64,000 nt of DNA from Halomonas fontilapidosi. GTDB lineage: Bacteria; Pseudomonadota; Gammaproteobacteria; Pseudomonadales; Halomonadaceae. Made by a program: the position numbers and the translations under genes. The notes beneath the pieces were generated by a model that saw nothing but the letters and a program-made list of their open reading frames with translations, was not told where the DNA came from and did not search any database. Within the stretch, counting starts at the first letter, position 1. Every line of letters starts with the position of its first letter. This document shows, piece by piece, positions 1-9,292 of the stretch. Location of the stretch: positions 1 to 64,000 of the forward strand of contig NZ_JACHXQ010000004.1 of NCBI RefSeq assembly GCF_014192285.1. The letters run 5' to 3'.

Positions 1-131
1 TGATAGCCCCTCGCTCCCTGATCCGAAGGCATTAAGGACAACCGCATGCAGTAGAGACAACCGAACCCTTGACGGGTCAATCCATACCAGGAGCGCAGCT
101 CGCTGCGCGAACGTGGAGGAAGGCGATACCG

Positions 132-2192
132 ATGTCCATCCAGCAGCGCCTCAACGGCCTCAACTCCCGCCAGCAGGAGGCCGTGCGCTACATCGACGGC
201 CCCTGCCTGGTGCTGGCCGGGGCGGGCTCCGGCAAGACCAGCGTGATCACCACCAAGATCGCCTATCTGGTGCAGGAGTGCGGCATGAGCGCCCGGCGCA
301 TTGCCGCGGTGACCTTCACCAACAAGGCCGCCCGCGAGATGAAGGAGCGCGTGGGCAGCATGCTCAAGGGCAAGGAGGGGCACGGGCTGACCGTCTCCAC
401 CTTCCATACCCTGGGCCTCAACATCATCCGCGGCGAGCTCAAGGCGCTGGGCTACCGGCCGGGTTTCTCGCTGTTCGACCCGGAGGATGCCAAGGCACTG
501 CTGCGCGACCTGATGAACAAGGACGCCCAGGTCGACGCTGATCAGATCAACGCCGTGCAGCACCAGATCTCCCAGTGGAAGAACGACCTGGTGCTGCCCG
601 GCCAGGCCCTCTCGCATGCCGCGGACGACGATGAGCAGTACGCTGCACGGGTCTTTGAAGCCTATGTGCGCCACCTCAAGGCCTACAATGCCGTGGACTT
701 CGATGACCTGATCCTGCTGCCGGTGGTGCTGCTGCGTGACGATCCCGAGGCACTGGCCCGCTGGCGGCGCAAGATCCACTACATGCTGGTGGACGAGTAC
801 CAGGACACCAACATCAGCCAGTACCTGCTGGTGCGGCTGCTGATGGGCGAACGCTCGACCTTCACCGTGGTGGGCGATGACGACCAGTCGATCTATGCCT
901 GGCGCGGGGCGCGCCCCGAGAACCTGGTCACCCTGGGCGAGGACTTCCCGCGTCTCAAGGTGATCAAGCTGGAGCAGAACTACCGCTCCACCGGCACCAT
1001 CCTGCGCGCCGCCAATACGTTGATTGCCAACAACCCCCACGTCTACGACAAGACCCTGTGGTCGGAGATGGGCGAGGGCGCGGCGATACGCGTGGTGGTC
1101 AACCGCCACGAGGAGGCCGAGGCCGAGCGCGTGGCCAGCGAGATCCTCACCCGGCGCATCAAGGAGCGGGCCGAATGGCGTGACTTCGCGGTGCTCTACC
1201 GTGGCAACTTTCAGGCCCGGCTGCTGGAGCTCAAGCTGCAGCACTATCAGATTCCCTACAAGCTCTCTGGCGGCACCTCCTTCTTCTCGCGCAACGAGAT
1301 CAAGGACGCCATGGCCTACCTGCGGCTGCTGATCAATCCGGCCGACGACAACGCCTTCCTGCGCATCGTCAACGTGCCGCGCCGCGAGATCGGTCCCAGC
1401 ACCCTGGAGAAGCTGGCCAACTATGCCAACGACCAGGCCTCCGGGCGCAATATCTCGCTGTTCGCCGCCTGCCATGAGCTGGGTTTGGAGCAGCTGTTGC
1501 CCGCACGCGCGATGGAGCGGCTGTCGCGCTTCACCCACTTCATCGACGGAGTCAGGCGGCGCATGGACCAGGGTGATGCCATCGATGCCATACGCGGCAT
1601 GCTGCACGAGATGGACTATGAAGCCTGGCTCTACCAGAACGCCAGTGCGCCGACCATCGCCGAGCGGCGCATGGCCAACGTCTGGCTGCTGGTCGACCAG
1701 CTCGAGAAGTCCATGGACCGTGACCCCGAGGACACGGCCAGCACAGAGACCGAGACCGATGACGTGGAAGCCGCCATCTCGCGACTGGTACTGCGTGACA
1801 TCCTCGAACAGCAGGCCGAGGAGGACGACTCCGATCGCGTCCAGCTGCTGACCATGCATGCCTCAAAGGGCCTGGAGTTTCCCCACGTCTACCTGATGGG
1901 CCTGGAGGAGGAGCTGCTGCCCCATCGTAACGCCATCGAGGTGGGCACGGTGGAAGAAGAGCGTCGTCTGGCCTACGTGGGCATCACCCGGGCGCGCCGC
2001 ACCCTGACCCTGACGCTGGCGCGCCAGCGCAAGACCTACGGCGAGCTGATGGACTGCACACCCAGCCGCTTCCTCGATGAGCTACCGGAGGGTGATCTCG
2101 AGTGGGAGGGTCGTGCTGATCGTGAGGATCCGGAGAAGAAGCAGGCGCGCGGGCAGGACGCCATCGCCGGGCTGCGCTCTTTATTGGGCTGA
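132..2192 (+). CDS. rep: ATP-dependent DNA helicase Rep
   Basis: Superfamily 1A 3'-5' DNA helicase that removes proteins ahead of replication forks. The protein starts MSIQQRLNGLNSRQQEAV, the usual Rep N-terminus. Visible SF1A motifs are the Q motif (LNSRQQEAV), Walker A (AGAGSGKT), motif Ia (TFTNKAAREMKER), Walker B (LVDEYQDTN), motif III (GDDDQSIYAWRGA), motif IV (LEQNYRST), motif V (LTMHASKGLEFPHVYLMG) and motif VI (YVGITRARRTL). At 686 aa it is close to E. coli Rep (673 aa). I chose the ATG at 132 over the in-frame ATG at 69 because a strong GGAGGAAGG ribosome site precedes it and the extra N-terminal residues are not helicase-like. The C-terminal codons run into a 19-bp tandem repeat. 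UvrD and PcrA are the nearest alternatives, but the start and length favour Rep. Confidence 0.93.
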   Translation: MSIQQRLNGLNSRQQEAVRYIDGPCLVLAGAGSGKTSVITTKIAYLVQECGMSARRIAAVTFTNKAAREMKERVGSMLKGKEGHGLTVSTFHTLGLNIIRGELKALGYRPGFSLFDPEDAKALLRDLMNKDAQVDADQINAVQHQISQWKNDLVLPGQALSHAADDDEQYAARVFEAYVRHLKAYNAVDFDDLILLPVVLLRDDPEALARWRRKIHYMLVDEYQDTNISQYLLVRLLMGERSTFTVVGDDDQSIYAWRGARPENLVTLGEDFPRLKVIKLEQNYRSTGTILRAANTLIANNPHVYDKTLWSEMGEGAAIRVVVNRHEEAEAERVASEILTRRIKERAEWRDFAVLYRGNFQARLLELKLQHYQIPYKLSGGTSFFSRNEIKDAMAYLRLLINPADDNAFLRIVNVPRREIGPSTLEKLANYANDQASGRNISLFAACHELGLEQLLPARAMERLSRFTHFIDGVRRRMDQGDAIDAIRGMLHEMDYEAWLYQNASAPTIAERRMANVWLLVDQLEKSMDRDPEDTASTETETDDVEAAISRLVLRDILEQQAEEDDSDRVQLLTMHASKGLEFPHVYLMGLEEELLPHRNAIEVGTVEEERRLAYVGITRARRTLTLTLARQRKTYGELMDCTPSRFLDELPEGDLEWEGRADREDPEKKQARGQDAIAGLRSLLG

Positions 2193-2252
2193 AGGCTCTT
2201 TACTGGGCTGAAGGCTTTCCATTGGGCTGGGCGCTCACTGCTGGGCCAACGG
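2177..2252. repeat. Four tandem 19-bp units across the rep stop codon
   Basis: Four consecutive 19-bp units begin at 2177, 2196, 2215 and 2234. Units 1 and 2 (CTCTTTAYTGGGCTGAAGG) differ at one base; units 3 and 4 are progressively degenerate but keep the TGGGC core. The rep stop codon (2190-2192) lies inside unit 1, so the repeat appears to have grown from the end of the gene. Confidence 0.8.
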
Positions 2253-2336
2253 TGTTTTGAGCTTTGCCTCCTCCGGTAGCAATGCCGGTGGTGGACTCAG
2301 GCAGCTCCGCTCACTCATCGAGTGACCCAACGCAGC

Positions 2337-2366
2337 GGGGCGCCCGTGGGCGCCCCGTGTGTTTTT
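2337..2366 (+). terminator. Rho-independent terminator after rep
   Basis: A 9-bp GC-rich perfect stem (GGGGCGCCC/GGGCGCCCC) with a 2-nt loop is followed by GTGTGTTTTT. The T run is only on the plus-strand side, so it serves rep rather than the convergent cytochrome gene. Confidence 0.85.
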
Positions 2367-2381
2367 CCTGTCGCCGGAAGC

Positions 2382-3257
2382 TTACTGCACCGGCTCGACC
2401 AGATAGTCGGTAGCGGCCTTCACCTCGTCATCGGAGAGGTTGGGGTTGCCGCCCTTGGCTGGCATGGCGTTGAAACCATTGATGGAGTGCGCGTAGAGGG
2501 TTTCCATGCCTTTTGGCATGCGGTCTGCCCATTGGTCAGCGTTGCCGCGCACCGGGGCCCCAGCGGCGCCAGTCTCATGGCAGGCCATGCAGATCTGGTT
2601 GTAGATCGCCTCGCCATCAATGCCGGCATGGGCCGGTGCATCGCTCATGGCGGCGTCTTGCTCGTCGCCGGAGGCGGCATCCTGCTCGGCGGTAGCAGCT
2701 TGCTCTTCGCTGGAGGAGGTATCTTCCGCGTCGGCGGCTGCTTGCTCTTCACCGGAAGCTGCGGCTTGCTCGTCGGCGCTGGCAGCGGCGTCGCCACCGG
2801 CTTCCGGCACATCCATCACTGGCTCGACCAGATAAGCCGTTGCCGCTCTCATCTCTGCGTCGGAGAGGTTGGGGTTGCCGCCGCGCGCGGGCATGGCGTT
2901 AAAGCCATTGATAGAGTGGCTCAGCAGGGTTTCGAAGCCCTTGCCGGTGCGCTCGTTCCAGGCATCTTCGTTGCCGCGCACGGGGGCGCCGGCGGCACCG
3001 GTCTCATGGCAGGCCATGCAGACATTGTTGTAGATGCCAGCGCCATCGATGTCGCCGCCGCCTCCATCGGAGGTGTCAGCGCCGCCGCCGCTCGCCGCCA
3101 TGGCAGTGCCGCAGTCCTCGCCCTGCAGGCAGAGTTCCCCGACCGGCTTCAGGCGTTCTGCGATAGCCTCACGCTGTGCGTCGTCTTGTGCCATGGCCAC
3201 GCCTGCGGTCAGGCCCAGGGTGGCCAGACACCCTATAATCAGCTTGCTGGATTTCAC
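2382..3257 (-). CDS. Two-haem c5-type cytochrome c with low-complexity linker
   Basis: Periplasmic electron carrier. It has a signal peptide (MKSSKLIIGCLATLGLTAGVAMA, cut after AMA) and two nearly identical cytochrome c5-type domains, each with CMACH for covalent haem and a shared pattern of GAPVRGN, HSINGFNAMPA and GGNPNLSD, which supplies the distal Met ligand in NAMPA. Between them lies a stretch of about 70 residues rich in Ala, Glu, Gln, Asp and Ser, presumably a flexible acidic tether. A Gly/Asp-rich stretch also precedes the first domain. Three GTG codons could start the gene (3266, 3263, 3257). I prefer 3257 because GAGG lies 8 nt upstream and the product then begins with a normal signal peptide. 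The likely partner is a terminal oxidase or reductase, but no oxidase gene is adjacent. Confidence 0.88.
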   Translation of the reverse strand: MKSSKLIIGCLATLGLTAGVAMAQDDAQREAIAERLKPVGELCLQGEDCGTAMAASGGGADTSDGGGGDIDGAGIYNNVCMACHETGAAGAPVRGNEDAWNERTGKGFETLLSHSINGFNAMPARGGNPNLSDAEMRAATAYLVEPVMDVPEAGGDAAASADEQAAASGEEQAAADAEDTSSSEEQAATAEQDAASGDEQDAAMSDAPAHAGIDGEAIYNQICMACHETGAAGAPVRGNADQWADRMPKGMETLYAHSINGFNAMPAKGGNPNLSDDEVKAATDYLVEPVQ

Positions 3258-3480
3258 TCTCACCACCTCTCGACGGTCCTGTCTTCGGAAACACGCTCGG
3301 CATCACGTCAGCCGGTGGACACCATGGCGCGCATGACTGCCGGTCAGTATACCGGCATCACTAACGCCTGGAAAATGCCCACGACTCATACCATGGCGGG
3401 GGGCGAGCGGGATAGCCGCTGGACAGCGCCAGGGCTGGCGGGTACGATGTCGACCGCCTGGCACCCATCGCCAGGCGTTC

Positions 3481-3557
3481 GCGCCCGTAGCTCAGTTGGA
3501 TAGAGTATCGGCCTCCGAAGCCGAGGGTCGCAGGTTCGAATCCTGCCGGGCGCGCCA
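3481..3557 (+). tRNA. tRNA-Arg (anticodon CCG)
   Basis: A complete cloverleaf of 77 nt. The acceptor arms are GCGCCCG and CGGGCGC with discriminator G and an encoded CCA. The anticodon loop is CTCCGAA on a TCGGC/GCCGA stem, and the T arm is GCAGG-TTCGAAT-CCTGC. Anticodon CCG reads CGG arginine codons. Confidence 0.97.
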
Positions 3558-3565
3558 CGAATTTC

Positions 3566-3595
3566 AGGGCCTGCGACGATGTCGTGGGCCCTTTT
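3566..3595 (+). terminator. Terminator after tRNA-Arg
   Basis: An inverted repeat AGGGCC-tg-CGAC / GTCG-t-GGGCCC is followed directly by TTTT. It begins nine bases after the CCA end of the tRNA. Confidence 0.8.
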
Positions 3596-3712
3596 CGCGT
3601 CTGGCGGCCACGCTTTAGGTATACGCTTTCAAGGAGATGGAGCTGTCCATTGAACCGGGCTTTACGTTGCGTGATAGTGGGTCGATGCCCAACGATCACG
3701 GAGATTGACGCG

Positions 3713-6508
3713 ATGCCCGATGATCCCGGCAGAGGTGGCCATTCCCTGCATCAGGCTCATGAGCTGCTCAGCTTCCACCTCGACAACCTGCCCTTGGCCG
3801 TCATCGAATGGGACAGCGACTTTCGCATCGCGCGCTGGTCGAGGCAGGCCGAAATCCTGTTCGGCTGGCCGGCCAAGGCGGTTGTCGGTCTACACCCCTT
3901 CGACTTTGGCTTTGTTCATCCGGAGGACGTCGAGTCTGTCGGTGAGGTCATTCGACGACTCCTCGGCGGAACCGAGCCACAGCACGTCTCGACCAATCGC
4001 AACCTGACCCGGGATGGGACCCTGATCGAATGTGAATGGCACAATTCCATCCAGCTCGATGATCAGGGAAGCGTGGTCTCGGTGCTCTCGGTGGTGAATG
4101 ACGTCACCGAGCGCAATGCCACCGAACGGCGTAATCGCGAGTTGCTGGCCCGTGAGCAGGCCCTGACGTCGCAGTTCCGCGCCATCTTCGAATCCGCCCC
4201 TGGCCTGTATCTGGTCCTGAATGCCGACGATTACCGGATCGTCGGGGTCAGCGATGCCTATCTGCAGACGACCTACACGGACCGCGAGGCCATCCTCGGG
4301 CGCTACCTGTTCGACGTTTTTCCCGTGACGCCCGACCAGTCGAATGCGGCCGGGTTCGAGGAACTGATCGCTTCGCTGGAGCGCGTCAAGCGCTATGGCC
4401 AACCCGATGTCATGCCGGTCCTGCGCTACCCGATTCCCAATCCCGAGACGGGCGACTTCGAGGAGCGCTACTGGAGCCCTATCAATGTCCCGGTCTTCGA
4501 TGAGCACCATCAACTGTCACTGATTCTGCACCGTACCGAGGACGTGACCGAGTATCTCGACGAAGCGCTGGTCATCGAACCGACGCACATGGAGCTGATC
4601 GCCCGTTCCCGTGAACTCAAGACTCTCCTTGAGCGTTATCGCAGCAGCGAAGAGCGCTGGCGCCGCCTCTTCGCCGAGGCCGCGACGGGGATCGTGCAGG
4701 CCGATACCACAGGGCGCTTCCTGTATGCCAATCAGGCCTTTTGCGACATGCTGGGCTATACCGAGGCGTCCCTGACCTCCACCGATTTCCTTTCCCTGAC
4801 GCATCCCGACGACAGGCCGGCCAATCTCGATAAGCTGGCGCGTTTGCTGGCCGGCGAGATGAACGGCTTTATCATCGAGAAGCGCATGCTGGATCGCCAG
4901 GGTGGGATCGTCTGGTGTCGAAACAGTGTCTCCGCTCAGCGCGATATTCACGGCACGATCGTCAGCCTGGTGGCTGTGATCGAGGATATCACCGCCCAGC
5001 ATGAGGCGGAGACGCGGCAGGTGTCACTGGCGCAGCGACTGACCCGAAGTCTCGAGAACATGAGCGATGCCTTCTTCCTGCTCGACGAAGAGTGGCGCTT
5101 CTCCTACCTCAACCAGCAGGCGGAGCGCGTGCTGGAAAGATCCGCCGAGGCACTTCTGGGTCGCAGCATCTGGGACGCCTTTCCCGAGGCCAGGGAGAGC
5201 GAGGCCTGGACCTGTTACCGGGCCGCGGTTGAAACCGGTGAGTCGAAGCACGTCACCTTCTACTATCCGCCCCTGGCCCAGTGGTTCGAGGTCAACGCCT
5301 ATCCGGGTGAGGAGGGCCTGGCCGTCTATTTTCGAACCGTCACCGAGAAAAAACGCCTCGAAGCGCAGCTTCAGGAAGCCCATCGCATGGAAGCCATCGG
5401 CCACCTGACAGGGGGCCTGGCACACGACTTCAACAATCTGCTGACCGTGATGATGGGCAATGCCGACCTGCTCAGCGAGGCACTCTCGGAAGACGCTCGG
5501 CTCAGTCCGCTGATCCAGGCCGTCGTTGACAGCGCCCAGCGAGGTGCCGACCTGACCCAGCGGCTGCTCGCCTTCGCTCGTCGACAGGCGCTGGATCCGC
5601 AACCCACCGACATTAACCGCTTGATCCGTAAGCTGAGCGAGTTGCTGCGGCGAACCCTGGGCGAGCAGATCGAACTGAATTTTCATCCCGGGAGCGACCT
5701 CTGGTCGGCCAATATCGATCCCTCGCAGCTCGAGAGTGCGATCCTCAACCTCTCCATCAACGCCCGTGATGCCATGCCCGATGGCGGGCACTTGACCATC
5801 GAGACCCGCAATGTCTCGCTCCCGGCCCAGTACACCGACGATTATCTCGAGCTGGCGCCGGGTGACTATGTCTGTATCGCGGTAACCGATACCGGCAGGG
5901 GCATTCCGGAGGCTATCCGGCATCGGGTCTTCGAGCCCTTCTTCACCACCAAGGAGAAGGGCAAGGGAACGGGGCTGGGCCTGAGTATGGTGTTCGGTTT
6001 CCTCAAGCAGTCCGCCGGGCACGTCAACCTTTACTCCGAAGCGGATGAAGGCACGACCATCAAGCTCTATCTGCCGCGCATTCGACAAGCCGCGGTGGGT
6101 CCCCGACCTGCTCCAGCGGAAGAGGCGCGTCTTCGGGGGAGCGAGACACTGCTGGTGGTCGAGGATGATGCCATGGTCAGAGGGTATGTCGTGGCACAAC
6201 TGGAGGCGGCAGGGTATGGTGTGCGCCAGGCGAAGGATGGTTCGAGTGCCCTGGCCATGCTTGCCGCTGATACCGCTATCGTGCTGCTCTTTACCGATGT
6301 CATGATGCCAGGGGGCATGACGGGCAGAGAGCTGGCCATTGCCGCACGCGGGCTCAGGCCCGAGCTCAAGGTGGTCTATACCTCCGGCTATACCGAGAAT
6401 GCCATCGTCCACGACGGCAGGTTGGATGAGGGCGTCCGATTCCTCGGCAAGCCCTATCGCCCCGCCGCCCTGTTGAGAATGATCAGAGAGACCCTGGATG
6501 AAGACTGA
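3713..6508 (+). CDS. Multi-PAS hybrid sensor histidine kinase/response regulator
   Basis: A 931-aa cytoplasmic-looking signalling protein; I see no transmembrane segment. The order is four PAS domains (roughly residues 15-130, 155-290, 320-440, 445-560), a HisKA dimerisation helix with GGLAHDFNNLLT (phospho-acceptor His571), an HATPase domain (N box INARDAMPDGG, G1 DTGRGIP, G2 GKGTGLGLSMVFG) and a C-terminal receiver (VVEDDAMVRGY, phospho-Asp862 in FTDVMMP, KPY). I start it at 3713, after GGAG with a 9-nt gap; the frame is open further upstream but runs into the tRNA terminator. It overlaps the next gene by 11 nt, so the two are probably co-translated and act together. The PAS ligands cannot be read from the sequence. 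Confidence 0.9.
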   Translation: MPDDPGRGGHSLHQAHELLSFHLDNLPLAVIEWDSDFRIARWSRQAEILFGWPAKAVVGLHPFDFGFVHPEDVESVGEVIRRLLGGTEPQHVSTNRNLTRDGTLIECEWHNSIQLDDQGSVVSVLSVVNDVTERNATERRNRELLAREQALTSQFRAIFESAPGLYLVLNADDYRIVGVSDAYLQTTYTDREAILGRYLFDVFPVTPDQSNAAGFEELIASLERVKRYGQPDVMPVLRYPIPNPETGDFEERYWSPINVPVFDEHHQLSLILHRTEDVTEYLDEALVIEPTHMELIARSRELKTLLERYRSSEERWRRLFAEAATGIVQADTTGRFLYANQAFCDMLGYTEASLTSTDFLSLTHPDDRPANLDKLARLLAGEMNGFIIEKRMLDRQGGIVWCRNSVSAQRDIHGTIVSLVAVIEDITAQHEAETRQVSLAQRLTRSLENMSDAFFLLDEEWRFSYLNQQAERVLERSAEALLGRSIWDAFPEARESEAWTCYRAAVETGESKHVTFYYPPLAQWFEVNAYPGEEGLAVYFRTVTEKKRLEAQLQEAHRMEAIGHLTGGLAHDFNNLLTVMMGNADLLSEALSEDARLSPLIQAVVDSAQRGADLTQRLLAFARRQALDPQPTDINRLIRKLSELLRRTLGEQIELNFHPGSDLWSANIDPSQLESAILNLSINARDAMPDGGHLTIETRNVSLPAQYTDDYLELAPGDYVCIAVTDTGRGIPEAIRHRVFEPFFTTKEKGKGTGLGLSMVFGFLKQSAGHVNLYSEADEGTTIKLYLPRIRQAAVGPRPAPAEEARLRGSETLLVVEDDAMVRGYVVAQLEAAGYGVRQAKDGSSALAMLAADTAIVLLFTDVMMPGGMTGRELAIAARGLRPELKVVYTSGYTENAIVHDGRLDEGVRFLGKPYRPAALLRMIRETLDED

Positions 6509-8660
6509 CCCATGGGACAGGGGGAAGTCGCCGCGCCTGCTGATCCTCGACGACGAGGCCATGACGGGCGAGACCATTTCCCGTATTGCCGAGTTCGCCG
6601 GCTTCGAGGCGCGACACATCACCTCACCCGCCGCCTTTTTCGAGGAGGCGATGCACTGGCATCCGGATATCCTGGCGCTTGACCTGATCATGCCGGAGAT
6701 GGACGGTGTGGAGGTGATGGCCGAACTGGCCAGGCGGGGCTGTCGGGCACGCTTGATCCTCACCAGCGGCGTAGGCAGCCGGGTCATGGATGCCGCCGCG
6801 CGCTCGGCAAGCGAGCACGGCCTGGATATCGTCGGGGTGATTGCCAAGCCCTTTTCGGCTTCCGCTTTTCGCGAACTGCTCCACAAGGCCTCCGAAAAGG
6901 ACGAGGAGCCGCCCGTCGGTGACTCGCCTGTCGAGATATCTTCCGCTGGGGATGCCAGTGTCGAGGATCTGGAAGAGGCGCTGAACTTTGGTCAGATCGA
7001 GATGGCCTACCAACCCAAGGTGCGTTGCCACACCGGCACCATCGTGGGCTTCGAGGCATTGGCTCGCTGGCACCATTCTCGGCTGGGTTTCGTGCCGCCC
7101 GACATCTTCATCCCGCTGGCCGAAGCCCATGGTTTGATCGATCGTCTCACTCTGCAGGTGAGCGAAAAGGCCCTCGACTGGCTAGCCGAGATGTCATCGG
7201 ATGCAACGGCCAAACGTGTCGGGCAGCATGTCCTTCAGGACATGCTGCTATCGCTGAACATCTCCGCTCGCTCTCTGGGCAACAACGCCCTGTTCGATGC
7301 CATCCTCCAGTGCTGTCGTGAGCATGGAATCAATCCCGAGCGCATCGTGCTCGAGCTCACCGAGTCCAGCGCCATGCAGGATGCCACCACCTCGCTGGAT
7401 ACTCTGACTCGGCTGCGCCTGCAGGGCTTTCAGCTCTCCATCGATGACTTCGGCACCGGCTATTCCTCGATGGTGCAACTGGTGCGATTGCCTTTCACCG
7501 AGATCAAGGTCGACAAGCGTTTCGTGATGACGGCCCCGACGTCGGAAGAGTCGCGGGCGGTGATCAGATCAGTAGTGGAACTTGGTCGTAGCCTGGGGTT
7601 GAGCACCACCGCCGAGGGTGTCGAGGACCAGGAGACGCTGGGTTACCTCGATGAACTGGAATGCGATCTGGCCCAGGGCTATCTGATCTCGCGCCCCCTG
7701 GCGCCGGACGCCGTCCTTGACTGGTTCGCTGCCCGCGAGGCACAGCGAGAGGAGCGCCGGCTGGCGGCGCTGAGCTGCCTTGGCCTGCTGGACACCCCCG
7801 CCGAGGCGCGCTTCGACCGTCTTACCCGGCTGGGGCGTCGGCTCTTCGGCGTTTCCACTGTGCTGATCAGCCTGCTGGATCGTGACCGCCAATGGTTTAA
7901 GTCCCGGCAGGGCCTCGATGTCACGGAGACCTCACGTGACATCGCCTTCTGTCACAAGGCGCTGGAGCGCGATGAGCAGATGGTGGTGCGCGATGCCCGT
8001 GCTCACCCCCTCTTCCATGACTATCCCGGCGTCATTGGCGCCCCCTTCATACGCTTCTATGCCGGGCGGCCTCTTTACCTTCGTGGCGGCGAGAAGGTCG
8101 GCACCCTCTGCCTGGTGGATACCGAGCCTCGGGCCTTCGGAGAAAAGGATGCCGAGATGCTCGATGATCTGGCCAGCATGGTCGAGAATGAACTGGCGCT
8201 TTCCGCCCAGGATGGCCATGATCTTTGCACGGGACTGCTCAGCCGCACGAGCTTCCGTGATCAGGCCGAAGCGGCCTGCCAGTTGGGGCGTCGGCTTGGC
8301 CTTTCCATGGCACTGGTATCGGCGAGACTCGACGAACTCTCCCTCATCAACAAGCGCTTCGGGCGCGACACTGGCGACCGGCAGTTGCAGCACTTGGCCC
8401 GCCTGATGCTGGAAGTGGCCGAGGATGCCGATCTGACCGGCCGCTACCGTGCCACCGAGGTCACCGCCCTGTTGATGGGTGCCGATCTCGACAAGGCAAG
8501 GCAGGTCGCTGAGCGACTGCGTCGAGCCGTCGGACGCAGTAATGATGCCCAGGCTCCCGGTCAAGCGCGACTCTCGCCAAGCATCCGAGTGGCGGAGCTT
8601 GCGCCCGATGAAAGGCCCTTCGAGCAGCGCCTGGAAGAGGCCTGGCAGTTCCTTAGTTGA
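6498..8660 (+). CDS. Response regulator with EAL, GAF and degenerate GGDEF domains
   Basis: A 720-aa c-di-GMP signalling protein and the likely output partner of the overlapping hybrid kinase. An N-terminal receiver (LLILDDEAMTG; phospho-Asp62 in ALDLIMPEMDG; Lys in AKPF) precedes an EAL phosphodiesterase domain with catalytic motifs intact: GFEALARW (Glu186), LNISA, LELTES, IDDFGTGYSS, KVDKRFV, AEGVED and AQGYLISRP. A GAF domain follows (about 415-570, RLAALSCLGLLDTPAEARFD type). Last comes a GGDEF fold in which the active-site loop reads RATEV (residues 651-655), so cyclase activity is not expected. I infer that it lowers c-di-GMP when phosphorylated. It starts at the ATG inside the kinase's last codons. 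Confidence 0.88.
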   Translation: MKTDPWDRGKSPRLLILDDEAMTGETISRIAEFAGFEARHITSPAAFFEEAMHWHPDILALDLIMPEMDGVEVMAELARRGCRARLILTSGVGSRVMDAAARSASEHGLDIVGVIAKPFSASAFRELLHKASEKDEEPPVGDSPVEISSAGDASVEDLEEALNFGQIEMAYQPKVRCHTGTIVGFEALARWHHSRLGFVPPDIFIPLAEAHGLIDRLTLQVSEKALDWLAEMSSDATAKRVGQHVLQDMLLSLNISARSLGNNALFDAILQCCREHGINPERIVLELTESSAMQDATTSLDTLTRLRLQGFQLSIDDFGTGYSSMVQLVRLPFTEIKVDKRFVMTAPTSEESRAVIRSVVELGRSLGLSTTAEGVEDQETLGYLDELECDLAQGYLISRPLAPDAVLDWFAAREAQREERRLAALSCLGLLDTPAEARFDRLTRLGRRLFGVSTVLISLLDRDRQWFKSRQGLDVTETSRDIAFCHKALERDEQMVVRDARAHPLFHDYPGVIGAPFIRFYAGRPLYLRGGEKVGTLCLVDTEPRAFGEKDAEMLDDLASMVENELALSAQDGHDLCTGLLSRTSFRDQAEAACQLGRRLGLSMALVSARLDELSLINKRFGRDTGDRQLQHLARLMLEVAEDADLTGRYRATEVTALLMGADLDKARQVAERLRRAVGRSNDAQAPGQARLSPSIRVAELAPDERPFEQRLEEAWQFLS

Positions 8661-8734
8661 GCCTCGGCGCCTTTTGGGCGCACCTCGCGAGCGTGGCGGG
8701 GTTTCAAGAATCGACAAGACGCTTTGCACGTTTC

Positions 8735-9292
8735 TCAAGCCAACCTGTCGCTGAGGCAGGAGGCATTCGGACACGCGGAGGCGTCCCCGAAGTGCTGACA
8801 GATCAGCGTCTCCTCCCAGGTATCCCAGACTTCCTCGAGCACCCGGCAGGCATTGATTTTCTGTTCGATGACATCGTGGAGTAGTACGTGAAGGTCCGGC
8901 GTGCCGCATGAATCCAGCATCAACTGATAGAACTGCCAGTCGCCATATGAAGCCGCCAACGCTTGACCGAGCGTCAACTGTGCGACGTCATTATCGGCGA
9001 CGAAGAAATGCTGTCGACGCTGCTGTGCTTCCAGGTCGTGAGGCACCGCTGGAGTGCTCAGTTTTCCCGCCAGACCCAGGCCTTCAGCCATGGCCACCAG
9101 GTGCTCCAGCCGTTGCTCGCAATCGATGCCGAATGCCTTCATTAGTCGGCTGATGCAGGGGAAGTGGGGCAGAAAGCTCAGCGCAAACCCGCGATAGCGA
9201 TGCATCTCTTCCGTTTCGTGGACCTGAGCCAGGCGGAACTCTTCCTCGGGGAGACAGCAACGAATCGGGCTATCCAGTATGAAATCAGACAT
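8735..9292 (-). CDS. Small ferritin-like (rubrerythrin-type) protein, paralogue A
   Basis: A 185-aa soluble protein of unknown function. I read four helices of ferritin/rubrerythrin type: helix 1 with HETEEMHRYRGFALSFL, helix 2 with CEQRLEHL, helix 3 with SYGDWQFYQLML, then a SCGTPDL turn, and helix 4 with VIEQKINACRVLEEV. The FYQLML-x-TPDL-x-EQ pattern is what rubrerythrin-like proteins show, but several usual Glu/His ligands are changed, so iron binding is uncertain. It is clearly paralogous to the protein at 10546-11022 (shared LPEE, HET, RGFxLSFL, CExRLE, RRQHxFV, AQ, SCxTP, VEQK), and the two flank ectD on the same strand. An AGAGGTGA ribosome site precedes the ATG. The C-terminal tail of about 25 residues is not shared with the paralogue. 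Confidence 0.6.
   Translation of the reverse strand: MSDFILDSPIRCCLPEEEFRLAQVHETEEMHRYRGFALSFLPHFPCISRLMKAFGIDCEQRLEHLVAMAEGLGLAGKLSTPAVPHDLEAQQRRQHFFVADNDVAQLTLGQALAASYGDWQFYQLMLDSCGTPDLHVLLHDVIEQKINACRVLEEVWDTWEETLICQHFGDASACPNASCLSDRLA

Noticed and set aside
2322-3503. A 393-codon plus-strand frame
   Set aside because: Antisense to the two-haem cytochrome, which has a signal peptide and two CMACH motifs.
3481-3557. tRNA-Arg as an integration site for a mobile island
   Set aside because: No integrase and no direct repeat of the tRNA 3' end was found in the following sequence; the downstream genes look chromosomal.
5024-6886. A 620-codon minus-strand frame
   Set aside because: Antisense to the hybrid kinase, whose His, ATPase and receiver motifs are intact; no recognisable domains in the antisense product.
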